DNA from: Gudongella sp049310905
GTDB taxonomy: Bacteria > Bacillota > Clostridia > Tissierellales > Tissierellaceae
Length of the DNA: 60,549 nt
NCBI RefSeq assembly: GCF_049310905.1
Contig: NZ_JBMEMN010000018.1
Coordinates: forward strand, 1-60,549
Direction: 5' to 3'
In this document: positions 18,310-25,636 of the stretch, one piece after another
How the letters are laid out: each line of letters begins with the position of its first letter
Numbering within the stretch: position 1 is the first letter of the stretch
The notes under the pieces: model-generated
Told to the model about the DNA's origin: nothing
Databases searched by the model: none
Seen by the model: the letters and a program-made list of their open reading frames with translations, nothing else
Translations under genes and position numbers: made by a program

Positions 18310-20169
18310 GTGTTAAGGCATAGAAATAGAATAATACTGCTTGGGATAGATATTTTTCTTGTCAATCTGTCCATTTTGCTGTCTCTATTCGTAAGGTTCG
18401 AGGGACAATTAAACGATCAGTTTATGCAGTATTTTGTAGTCTACAGGGAAAATTTCATATTGATAACAATAATCAAGATACTTGTCTTCTATTACTTTAA
18501 GCTTTACTCCAGTATCTGGAGATATGCCAGTATAAATGAGATGATAAAAATAGTATCGGCGAGTATAGTAGCAAGTGCGCTTATGATAAGTGTTCTTTTT
18601 CTAAAACAATCTGTGTTGCCAAGATCCGTTTATGTCATTGCAACATTGTTTGACATGATGTTTATTGGTGGTTTCAGGTTTAGTGTTAGAAGTATAAGTA
18701 CCATGTATTTTGGAATCAAGAAAAAAGGACAGGTCAGAAAGCGAATCATGGTAGTCGGAGCAGGAGATGCAGGTGCCATGATTATCAGGGAATACAAGAA
18801 TCATTACAGTTCCACCAGCACACCAGTAGTTGTTGTGGACGATGACAGAGCTAAGCAAGGCCAAAGGATCAGTGGTGTTCCCGTTGAAGGCGGGAGGGAA
18901 TACATTCCTGAACTCGTTAAAAAGTACAGCATAGATGAAATTGTAATAGCAATTCCTTCTGCATCAAAAGTGGAGATTTCAGAAATCGTTAGAATCAGTA
19001 AGAAATCAGGTGCAAAACTCAAAATTCTTCCAGGGATCTATGAGTTGATTGATGGAATGGTAAGCGTTAATTCAATACGAGAGGTTCAGATTGAGGACCT
19101 TCTTGGAAGAGAGGAAATCAAGATTGATATTGATGAGGTTAAGGAGAATCTTCGAGGGAAAGCCATTATGGTTACTGGAGGCGGAGGTTCAATAGGATCA
19201 GAACTATGTAGACAAATTGCTATTCAGAGGCCTTCAAAAATTGTTATGGTGGATATATATGAGAATACTACATATGATGTCCAGAATGAGCTTAAAAACA
19301 CCTACAAAGAATTGAATCTAAAGGTATATATAGCATCTGTAAGAGACAAACAAAGAATTGGGGAACTTATAAGACGAGAGAGACCAGACATCATTTTCCA
19401 TGCGGCTGCCCATAAACACGTTCCTCTAATGGAAGATAGTCCTAAGGAAGCGATAAAAAACAATGTATTTGGAACATGGAACCTGGCGAGGGCTGCCATC
19501 GAATCCGGAGTGGATAGGTTTGTAATGATATCCACTGACAAAGCTGTTAATCCAACAAACATTATGGGTGCCAGCAAGAGATTGTGTGAGATACTAGTTC
19601 AATCTATGAACCCACTTTCCAATACAGAATTTGTTGCAGTCAGGTTTGGTAATGTTCTTGGTAGCAATGGAAGTGTAATTCCTCTTTTCAAGAAGCAGAT
19701 TGAGGCCGGTGGACCTGTCACGGTTACACACCCTGATGTTATAAGATATTTTATGACAATACCTGAAGCTGTTCAGCTTGTATTACAGGCTGGAGCAATG
19801 GCAAAAGGTGGGGAGATTTTTGTACTTGATATGGGAGAGCCAGTAAAAATTATGGATCTTGCAGAAGATTTGATAAGACTTTCTGGATTTGAGCCATTTA
19901 CAGAAATCCCAATTGATATTGTGGGTTTAAGACCCGGAGAAAAACTATTTGAGGAACTTCTTTTGGATGAAGAGGGAATACTTGAGACAAAGAACAACAA
20001 GATTTTTGTTGCAAAGCAATCCAAAATTGACTATGAGAAACTAAGCGGAGAACTTAACAGACTGTACGAGGTCATAATCTCGGAATCAGATGAGAAAACC
20101 AAGGACTACGTTAAAAAGTTGGTTCCAACCTATGTAGAGACAAATGAAAATGGTGTAAATCCTAGTTAG
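18310..20169 (+). CDS. CapD/FlaA1-like nucleotide-sugar epimerase/dehydratase
   Basis: 619 residues. Four membrane helices (about 5-115) are followed by a first Rossmann-like domain (VVGAGDAGAMI at about 150) and an SDR-type catalytic domain with the NAD(P)-binding motif MVTGGGGSIGSEL (about 285). The catalytic Lys region is GASKR. The length and membrane part fit the CapD/WbpM/PglF family, which forms 4-keto-6-deoxy sugars from UDP-GlcNAc. It starts with GTG behind AAGGAGAGGG and follows the wzz-like gene by 52 bp, so the two are probably co-transcribed. It would supply modified sugars for the glycan handled by its neighbours. Confidence 0.9.
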   Translation: MLRHRNRIILLGIDIFLVNLSILLSLFVRFEGQLNDQFMQYFVVYRENFILITIIKILVFYYFKLYSSIWRYASINEMIKIVSASIVASALMISVLFLKQSVLPRSVYVIATLFDMMFIGGFRFSVRSISTMYFGIKKKGQVRKRIMVVGAGDAGAMIIREYKNHYSSTSTPVVVVDDDRAKQGQRISGVPVEGGREYIPELVKKYSIDEIVIAIPSASKVEISEIVRISKKSGAKLKILPGIYELIDGMVSVNSIREVQIEDLLGREEIKIDIDEVKENLRGKAIMVTGGGGSIGSELCRQIAIQRPSKIVMVDIYENTTYDVQNELKNTYKELNLKVYIASVRDKQRIGELIRRERPDIIFHAAAHKHVPLMEDSPKEAIKNNVFGTWNLARAAIESGVDRFVMISTDKAVNPTNIMGASKRLCEILVQSMNPLSNTEFVAVRFGNVLGSNGSVIPLFKKQIEAGGPVTVTHPDVIRYFMTIPEAVQLVLQAGAMAKGGEIFVLDMGEPVKIMDLAEDLIRLSGFEPFTEIPIDIVGLRPGEKLFEELLLDEEGILETKNNKIFVAKQSKIDYEKLSGELNRLYEVIISESDEKTKDYVKKLVPTYVETNENGVNPS

Positions 20170-20187
20170 GATTTACACCATTTTTTT
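20147..20187. terminator. Bidirectional terminator spanning the capD-like stop codon
   Basis: Perfect 17-bp arms (20148-20164 and 20167-20183) with a 2-nt loop are flanked by A-rich and T-rich runs. The capD-like stop codon lies within the right arm. It serves the two convergent genes. Confidence 0.88.
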
Positions 20188-20192
20188 AAGTC

Positions 20193-22442
20193 TTAGAATC
20201 TTTTCTTCTTAAGATAAAGACCAAGTGCCATAAACGCTGCTCCAAATCCTGCAAATACTGTTGGGTCTGAAGCGCCAGTTGCTGGAAGTGTAGCTTGTGG
20301 AGTTTCTTCTTCCACTACTTCAACTTCTGGTTCTTGTTCTGGTTCAGGCTGTTGTTCTACAACGATAACTGGTGGTAATTGAGGAGTAGGTTCAGTATCA
20401 ATGGTCAATACTTCTTCATCGTCATCTTCCTCAGGTTCATCATCGTCGTCTTCTTCCTCATCATCATCGTCGTCATCACGTGGTGGACGAAGTCTGTTTA
20501 TAAATTCAACTTCCTCTGAGGAGCTTTCAAGGATTTCTGCTTCAACATTATTGTCTGAGAAAAGTCTAAATGCACTGTTTATGCTAACCTCTCTTACTCT
20601 GTATAGGCCATCTTCAAGATCTTCGAAGGTTAAGCTTCCATTACCATCAATAAAGCCATCATCAATGGTTACCCAGCCACCTTCACCTTGCACTTGCAGT
20701 TCAAAGTAGAATCTAGTACTCCTGCTTATATTATTCCCTGAGCTGTTTTGAACTATCTTAGTTACTTCGATTTCACCAAGCTCTGGTGGAGGAGTATCTT
20801 CTTCCCTAACATTGGTGAATATAGCTTCTCCCATATCACCATCATTTTCAAGTTTAGTTTCTTGCTCATTTTCGCTTTCGCTGTGAAGCATATATCCCTC
20901 TGGAATATTAATTTCTGTTACCCTATATTCACCTAGAGGCAAACCAGTTAATGTTTCAGATTCTCCACCTTCTAGTAGGACGGTACTTTCATCAATTTCT
21001 ACCCAGCTGGTTTCCTCATCTTCTTCTACCATCATTTCTATCTTGAATTCAAACTCGGTAGTATCATCATCAATTTCTTCATCATCCTCATCGACCAATA
21101 TCTTGGAAATTTCGATTGATCCTTGAGGAACTTTCATGTTTTCAAATAGAACTGAATCTTCAGGCTCATTTTCTGTAAGCTCTACTTTAAGTCCATTCTC
21201 ACCGTTAAGAATGTAGCCTGTTTTTGATTCTTCAGTAACCCTGTACTCACCAAGCGGTAGAACCAAATCTAAGGAGCTTCCTCCTGCTACAACAAACGGA
21301 CTGTCTTCTAGTTCAACCCACTCTTCTGCATCCTCATCATACATCTCAACGATAAATGAGAATTCTGTAGAGTCGACTATTTCAGATGCTTGACCAGGTG
21401 TAACTATTGATTTTATAATTGTCAACATACCATCCGGTATCTTAACATTAGTAAATAAAACTGAATCTGCAGGTTCTTCTTCTGTAAGTTCTACTTCCAG
21501 TTCATTTTCACTATCTAGCCTATAGCCAAATTCTGATTCTTCAGTAATTCTATATTTACCAAGTGGCAGATCCAAATCTAAAGAACTGCCTCCAGCTACA
21601 GCAAATGGACTGTCTTCTAGTTCAACCCACTCTTTTGCATCCTCATCATACATCTCAACGATAAATGAGAATTCCGTAGAGTCAATTATTTCAGATGCTT
21701 GACCAGGTGTTTCTACTGATTTTATAATTCTAAGTGAGCCATCTTCTGGAGTGTCCATTATATTGGTAAATGATACATATTTGCTATCGCCATTATTCTT
21801 TAACTCAATCTCAAGTTCGTTGTCAGTATCAAGAGTATAATCACTATCAATGTCAATTTCGGTTACTCTGTACATACCAAGAGAAAGTCCAGTTAAAGTA
21901 TCTGAATCATTCCCGGTTAGGATAACGGGGCTGTCATCAATTTCCCCCCACTCACCTTCAACCTTCATCTCTACCTTGAACTTGAATTTTGTGTCATCAT
22001 CTTGTATTACTTCATCATCCTCATCTGTGACGATTTTCTCGATTTCAATTTCTCCTACATACTTTGTATAGAATGTGATATTTGAAAGGTCTGGTTCTCC
22101 ACTAGGATTGCTTAGGTCGCTGTTGTCAAAGCTTCCTGAGTAAACACCATCATCAAAATAGATTACATCGTTATCTGTTCCACCTTTTATTACTACAGCA
22201 TAAATAGGATAATCATCACTTTCGAACTCAACTTCTATAGCACTTCCTGTTACTGTAATTCCATTGCTAGATCCTTCTGCTTTCCATGAGTTCCCTTTCC
22301 ATTCAAACTTTGCTAGTTCAACATAAGGGTCTTCAAGATCCAGATTTCCTCCGCCTTGTACAGCAAAAGATACATGCATGCTTAGTATCATTGATAAAGC
22401 TATAAGGAAGGTTAATAGTTTCCTATACTTGCCCATCATCAT
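20193..22442 (-). CDS. LPXTG-anchored surface protein with Cna-B-like repeats
   Basis: 749 residues. Signal peptide (about 1-31), then at least five beta-sandwich repeats of 95-105 residues of the Cna-B/SpaA type (each with a GEYRVTEE-like motif). An Asp/Glu-rich low-complexity stretch and a Pro/Glu linker precede a sortase signal: LPATG, a hydrophobic segment and a KKKRF tail. It should be covalently attached to peptidoglycan as an adhesin or stalk. No sortase gene is in the window. Two repeats are nearly identical in DNA. Two c-di-GMP-I riboswitches precede it. The ATG at 22442 (or 22439) is preferred because an upstream in-frame GTG overlaps the ribosome binding site. Confidence 0.88.
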   Translation of the reverse strand: MMMGKYRKLLTFLIALSMILSMHVSFAVQGGGNLDLEDPYVELAKFEWKGNSWKAEGSSNGITVTGSAIEVEFESDDYPIYAVVIKGGTDNDVIYFDDGVYSGSFDNSDLSNPSGEPDLSNITFYTKYVGEIEIEKIVTDEDDEVIQDDDTKFKFKVEMKVEGEWGEIDDSPVILTGNDSDTLTGLSLGMYRVTEIDIDSDYTLDTDNELEIELKNNGDSKYVSFTNIMDTPEDGSLRIIKSVETPGQASEIIDSTEFSFIVEMYDEDAKEWVELEDSPFAVAGGSSLDLDLPLGKYRITEESEFGYRLDSENELEVELTEEEPADSVLFTNVKIPDGMLTIIKSIVTPGQASEIVDSTEFSFIVEMYDEDAEEWVELEDSPFVVAGGSSLDLVLPLGEYRVTEESKTGYILNGENGLKVELTENEPEDSVLFENMKVPQGSIEISKILVDEDDEEIDDDTTEFEFKIEMMVEEDEETSWVEIDESTVLLEGGESETLTGLPLGEYRVTEINIPEGYMLHSESENEQETKLENDGDMGEAIFTNVREEDTPPPELGEIEVTKIVQNSSGNNISRSTRFYFELQVQGEGGWVTIDDGFIDGNGSLTFEDLEDGLYRVREVSINSAFRLFSDNNVEAEILESSSEEVEFINRLRPPRDDDDDDEEEDDDDEPEEDDDEEVLTIDTEPTPQLPPVIVVEQQPEPEQEPEVEVVEEETPQATLPATGASDPTVFAGFGAAFMALGLYLKKKRF
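21301..21719 (-). repeat. Near-identical internal repeat copies in the LPXTG gene
   Basis: Stretches at 21301-21410 and 21610-21719 differ at about 4 positions in 100 nt, whereas the other Cna-B-like repeats of this gene have diverged. This points to recent duplication or gene conversion and to possible variation in repeat number between strains. Confidence 0.8.
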
Positions 22443-22582
22443 TCTCACTCCTTTTCTTTTTTTTAGACTCTATGTTTGTGAGTCTATGTAATTGTGCATG
22501 CAATTTTCAGCTTTTAATTTCTACTTCTGATTAGTCTAACAACTATTATCCATAAGCTTCATCCCCTTATAATTATCCAAAT

Positions 22583-22611
22583 AAAAAGCCGCTATGAATT
22601 AACATAGCAGC
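22583..22611 (-). terminator. Riboswitch-controlled terminator (proximal)
   Basis: On the minus strand, GCTGCTATG pairs with CATAGCGGC (22611-22603 with 22596-22588) and TTTTT follows (22587-22583). The 5' arm contains the TATG that forms the 3' strand of the aptamer P1 helix, so terminator and aptamer exclude each other. Confidence 0.8.
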
Positions 22612-22688
22612 TGAACGGCCATACCCAGAACGGGCTTTAGACTTCGAGCTTTGCGCCCCTGGCTTTCGCCAAGTTTGCCTTTGTATGC
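22603..22688 (-). promoter_or_regulatory. c-di-GMP-I (GEMM-I) riboswitch aptamer, proximal copy
   Basis: The minus strand carries the family hallmarks: GGCAAAC, a GGCGAAAGCC hairpin with GNRA loop, GGGGCGCAAAGC, then a second stem and its GNRA-receptor side. P1 is short (CATA at 22687-22684 with TATG at 22606-22603). It lies about 140-160 nt before the LPXTG adhesin gene. Sharing of P1 with the terminator predicts that bound c-di-GMP prevents termination. Confidence 0.9.
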
Positions 22689-22753
22689 TGGAGGCTTATA
22701 ATAAATTTGGTAAATACATCCTAACATTTACAAACATTTCCTCATTAAAATAC

Positions 22754-22779
22754 GAAAAGCTACCATGTTTTCACATAGC
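22754..22779 (-). terminator. Riboswitch-controlled terminator (distal)
   Basis: On the minus strand, GCTATGT pairs with ACATGGTAGC across a GAAA loop (with a small bulge), and TTTTC follows. TATGT within its 5' arm is also the P1 3' strand of the distal aptamer. Confidence 0.65.
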
Positions 22780-22858
22780 AGCTGAACTATCATAGCCTAA
22801 TAGCTTTAGACTTCCCGCTTTGCGCCCCTGACTTTCACCAGGTTTGCCTTTTTTATGT
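22773..22858 (-). promoter_or_regulatory. c-di-GMP-I (GEMM-I) riboswitch aptamer, distal copy
   Basis: Second aptamer on the minus strand, with GGCAAACC, a GGTGAAAGTC hairpin, GGGGCGCAAAGC and the downstream stem. P1 is ACATA (22858-22854) with TATGT (22777-22773). Together with the proximal copy it forms a tandem arrangement in which each aptamer has its own terminator. Confidence 0.9.
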
Positions 22859-22872
22859 TCTATCTTAACCTA

Positions 22873-22881
22873 TTTATACCA
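22873..22881 (-). promoter_or_regulatory. Extended -10 promoter for the riboswitch leader
   Basis: TGGTATAAA on the minus strand (-10 hexamer 22878-22873), about 15 nt before the distal aptamer. No good -35 is seen, which is usual for extended -10 promoters. Confidence 0.5.
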
Positions 22882-22933
22882 CTATTTTAAATGGCTAAAC
22901 CACAATAGCATTAAAACATAAATTCAAAAAAGT

Positions 22934-22958
22934 GGTAAAACGTTGTCATCAGGGGTAT
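22934..22958 (+). promoter_or_regulatory. Promoter-like GGTAAA-N13-GGGTAT
   Basis: GGTAAA (22934-22939) and GGGTAT (22953-22958) with a 13-bp spacer, about 48 bp before the UshA-like gene. It belongs to the shared sigma-B-like motif set. Confidence 0.45.
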
Positions 22959-23005
22959 ATAGTTATTGCGTATTGATAAATAGATAAATTAAAGGAGGAG
23001 AGACA

Positions 23006-24736
23006 ATGTTTAGAAACAAAAGAATCATCGGTATGGTAATGTCATTAGTCTTGGTTCTTGGGCTTATGATTATGCCAGCTACAGTATCATTTGCAGCTGG
23101 GCATGATACTCTTACAATTGTTCATGTCAATGATGTTCATGGAAGATTGGAAGAAAATGATTATGATGGAACTCTAGGGTATCCAAAAATGAAGACTTTC
23201 CTGGATGGACTAAGGGAAGAGGATCCAAATCTTCTATTATTACATGCAGGTGATTCATTCCACGGAACAATCCCAGCGAACCTGACTGAGGGAGAAGCAG
23301 TAGTTGACGTTATGAATGCCATGGAGTTTGATGCAATGGTTCCTGGAAACCATGATTTCAACTTTGGCTATGAAAGATTGCTTGAGTTAAAGGCAATGTC
23401 AGATTTTGATATTCTTGGAGCAAATGTTGTAAAAGAAGATGGTACATCAGATTTTGATCCATACATGGTTTATGAGATGGAAAATGGTATGAGAGTTGGA
23501 GTTTTCGGTTTAGCCACTGAAGAGACAAAAACAAAGTCTCATCCAAATAATACAATGGGTATAGAGTTTGCAGACATTATTGAATCAGGAAATGATGCAG
23601 TTGAAGCTCTTGAAGAAATGGAAGTAGATATTATAGTTGCACTTATCCACCTAGGTATCGACGAATCCTCAGTTGACACAGCATATAAGCTGGCAGACAA
23701 TGTTGAGGGAATAGACCTTATAGTTGATGGTCACAGCCACGATGTAACTGGTGAGGAGAGAAACGGTGCATATATTGTACAGGCTGGAAACTACTTGAAC
23801 CATATTGGTGTGGTTAAGGTATCCATGGTTGATGGAGAATTAGCATTCGAATCAACCCAGCATCCTTATGAGGAGCTTAAGGAACTTGTGGCTGATGAGT
23901 ATATAGCTGGAATGATTGCGGAAACAACTGCACCAATTGAAGAAATGCAGCAAGAGGTTGTTGGAAATACTCTTGTTGAGCTTGATGGTGTAAGAGATAA
24001 TGTAAGAGCAGGTGAAACTAACCTTGGTAACCTTATTACAGATGCTATGATAGTTGCTTCCGGTGCAGATGTTGCACTTACAAATGGTGGAGGAATCAGA
24101 GCAAGTATCGATGCTGGAGAAATAACTCTAGGAGAGGTATTGGAAGCATTCCCATTTACCAATGTATTGACTAATATTGAGGTGACTGGAGAAGAACTTA
24201 TGTTAGCGCTTGAGCATGGAGTGAAGGACTATCCAGCAACAGCAGGACAGTTTCCACATGTTAGCGGAATGAGCTACACCTTTGATCCTAACCAAGAGGT
24301 TGGATCAAGGATAGTTTCACTTATGATTGGTGGAGAACCAGTTGTAATGGAAGAAACCTATATGCTGGTAACTAATGACTTCCTTGCTGCAGGTGGAGAT
24401 GGATACACAATGTTTGAAGGAAAAGAGATCCTTGCTTACTCTGGATTGCTTTCAGAGGTACTTGAAGATTATCTAAGAGCTAATCCTGAAATAAGCCCAG
24501 CTGTTGAAGGCAGAATAGTAGCACTTCCTATGACTGAGCCTCCTGCTGAGCCAGAGCCAGCACCAGAGCCAGAGCCGGCACCATCTGAGGATATTGCATA
24601 TGTAGTTAAGCCAGGAGACTGGTTGTCCAAGATTGGGGCAGCATATGGAGTAGAATGGAGAGTTCTTGCAGAGTATAACAACCTTGCAAATCCAAACTTG
24701 ATATTCCCAGGACAAGTTATTAATATACCACAATAA
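23006..24736 (+). CDS. Secreted 5'-nucleotidase (UshA-like) with LysM
   Basis: 576 residues. Signal peptide at about 1-31, metallophosphatase domain with its metal ligands (VHVNDVHG, HAGDSFHG, PGNHDFNFG, ALIHLG, VDGHSH), and a 5'-nucleotidase C-terminal domain with the substrate loop TNGGGIRASID. A PEPAPEPEPAP linker leads to one LysM domain (about 530-576) very similar to that of the protein at 12942. It should hydrolyse nucleoside monophosphates (and perhaps UDP-sugars) at the wall. Together the two enzymes could take 2',3'-cyclic nucleotides down to nucleoside plus phosphate. RBS is AAAGGAGGAG. Confidence 0.92.
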   Translation: MFRNKRIIGMVMSLVLVLGLMIMPATVSFAAGHDTLTIVHVNDVHGRLEENDYDGTLGYPKMKTFLDGLREEDPNLLLLHAGDSFHGTIPANLTEGEAVVDVMNAMEFDAMVPGNHDFNFGYERLLELKAMSDFDILGANVVKEDGTSDFDPYMVYEMENGMRVGVFGLATEETKTKSHPNNTMGIEFADIIESGNDAVEALEEMEVDIIVALIHLGIDESSVDTAYKLADNVEGIDLIVDGHSHDVTGEERNGAYIVQAGNYLNHIGVVKVSMVDGELAFESTQHPYEELKELVADEYIAGMIAETTAPIEEMQQEVVGNTLVELDGVRDNVRAGETNLGNLITDAMIVASGADVALTNGGGIRASIDAGEITLGEVLEAFPFTNVLTNIEVTGEELMLALEHGVKDYPATAGQFPHVSGMSYTFDPNQEVGSRIVSLMIGGEPVVMEETYMLVTNDFLAAGGDGYTMFEGKEILAYSGLLSEVLEDYLRANPEISPAVEGRIVALPMTEPPAEPEPAPEPEPAPSEDIAYVVKPGDWLSKIGAAYGVEWRVLAEYNNLANPNLIFPGQVINIPQ

Positions 24737-24760
24737 TAAATTAAAAAGATTAATATGATT

Positions 24761-24794
24761 AATTTGGGGGAGCCTGGCTCCTCCAAATTTTTTT
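24761..24794 (+). terminator. Rho-independent terminator
   Basis: A 14-bp stem with one mismatch (24761-24774 with 24776-24789) is followed by a T-run, after the UshA-like gene. Confidence 0.8.
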
Positions 24795-24866
24795 GTCTTT
24801 TTTTAAGATCATATAGGTACATTTTCATCTCTTCTGCAATGTAAGAAGTAGAAGGGAGGTGAGACA

Positions 24867-25088
24867 ATGGCGATAGAGGTTATGGCAGAAAAGAAAACGT
24901 TGAAGCTTGAGCTTGATGCTGGAATCGTTGATGGTAGACAAAGGATTTCTTCAAAATCCTACAGCAATGTCAAGCTGGATGCTACTGATGACAACATTCA
25001 TGTATCCGGAGAGACTCTTGCAGGGCTTCAGAATCTTCCACTGATGAAAGTCAAGAAAGTTGAGGAATCAGTAATTACAAACGTATAG
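24867..25088 (+). CDS. DUF1659 family small protein
   Basis: 73 residues (TLKLELDAGIVDGRQRISSKSYSNV is split over residues about 12-36), matching the DUF1659 family found widely in Bacillota. It starts at the ATG behind GGGAGGTGAG and is followed 34 bp later by a DUF2922 gene and then a YvrJ-like gene. The three commonly occur together. Their function is not established. Lack of a signal peptide suggests a cytoplasmic or membrane-associated complex around the small membrane protein YvrJ. Confidence 0.85.
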   Translation: MAIEVMAEKKTLKLELDAGIVDGRQRISSKSYSNVKLDATDDNIHVSGETLAGLQNLPLMKVKKVEESVITNV

Positions 25089-25122
25089 TAATATGGGATT
25101 ATTTTAAGGAGGAGGTGAAAGG

Positions 25123-25341
25123 ATGGTAACAACAAAACTAGAAATGGATTTTCTGGATGATCAGAACAAGAACTACAGAATCAGCATCAGTGAACCAAGA
25201 GCTGATCTTACGGATATGGAAGCAATTGCTGCGATGGATTCGCTGCTTGCAGCAGGTGTGTTCCAGTCTAGAAATGGTGACCTTGTAGGAAAGGTCGGTG
25301 CAAGAATAGTAACAACTACGGTGGATGAAATGGTAGTTTAG
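25123..25341 (+). CDS. DUF2922 family small protein
   Basis: 72 residues, opening with the family pattern TTKLEMDFLDDQNKNYRISI and a conserved DLTDMEAIAAMDSLLAAGVF segment. It is the second member of the DUF1659-DUF2922-YvrJ cluster, with its own strong ribosome binding site (AAGGAGGAGGTGAAAGG). Both proteins carry similar N-terminal beta strands and may be distant relatives that pair. Function unknown. Confidence 0.85.
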   Translation: MVTTKLEMDFLDDQNKNYRISISEPRADLTDMEAIAAMDSLLAAGVFQSRNGDLVGKVGARIVTTTVDEMVV

Positions 25342-25366
25342 AAAGAGGGCCTTTGGCCCTTTTTCC
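25342..25366 (+). terminator. Rho-independent terminator
   Basis: AGGGCC-ttt-GGCCCT followed by TTTT, directly after the DUF2922 stop. It would reduce read-through into the YvrJ gene. Confidence 0.75.
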
Positions 25367-25372
25367 ATTAAT

Positions 25373-25420
25373 GAGTTACCTGGGGGACGTGAGTTACCGG
25401 GGGGACGTACCCCGCGGGCA
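25373..25420 (+). repeat. 18-bp tandem duplication with GC-rich hairpin
   Basis: GAGTTACCTGGGGGACGT (25373-25390) is repeated at once as GAGTTACCGGGGGGACGT (25391-25408), with one mismatch. The second copy continues into ACCCCGCGGG, giving a CGGGG...CCCCG hairpin. The composition is far more GC-rich than the neighbourhood, which suggests a dispersed or mobile repeat placed between the DUF2922 and YvrJ genes. Confidence 0.7.
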
Positions 25421-25446
25421 CATTTTTTCAAAGGAGAGTGATAATC

Positions 25447-25584
25447 TTGGAAGATATTTATTCAAGTGTTGCCAATCTGGGCTTTCCAATTGTTATCTCA
25501 GTCTATCTGCTGGTCAGGATAGAAGGGAAACTGGATGAGCTCACAAAGAGCATCACTGAATTGGCGCATGCCATAGCAAAATAG
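25447..25584 (+). CDS. YvrJ-family small membrane protein
   Basis: 45 residues starting with TTG, 8 nt after AAGGAGAG. One hydrophobic segment (ANLGFPIVISVYLLVRIE) with the family's NxGFPIxxxxYLLxRIE pattern precedes a short charged helix (KLDELTKSITEL). It is third in the DUF1659-DUF2922-YvrJ set. YvrJ proteins resemble small holin/BhlA-like membrane proteins, but no activity is proven. Confidence 0.85.
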   Translation: MEDIYSSVANLGFPIVISVYLLVRIEGKLDELTKSITELAHAIAK

Positions 25585-25593
25585 GCAGAAGAA

Positions 25594-25619
25594 AAGGCAG
25601 AATCAATTGATTCTGCCTT
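25594..25619. terminator. Terminator between convergent genes
   Basis: A 26-bp perfect palindrome (AAGGCAGAATCAA and complement) lies between the YvrJ gene and the minus-strand SLH gene. The A-run on its left gives the U-tract for the minus-strand transcript. Confidence 0.75.
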
Positions 25620-25636
25620 ACAACATTATTAAGGAA

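Noticed and set aside
20401..20709. Serine-rich plus-strand ORF
   Set aside because: It is the antisense reading of the Asp/Glu-rich region of the LPXTG protein (GAT/GAA give TCA/TTC-type codons).
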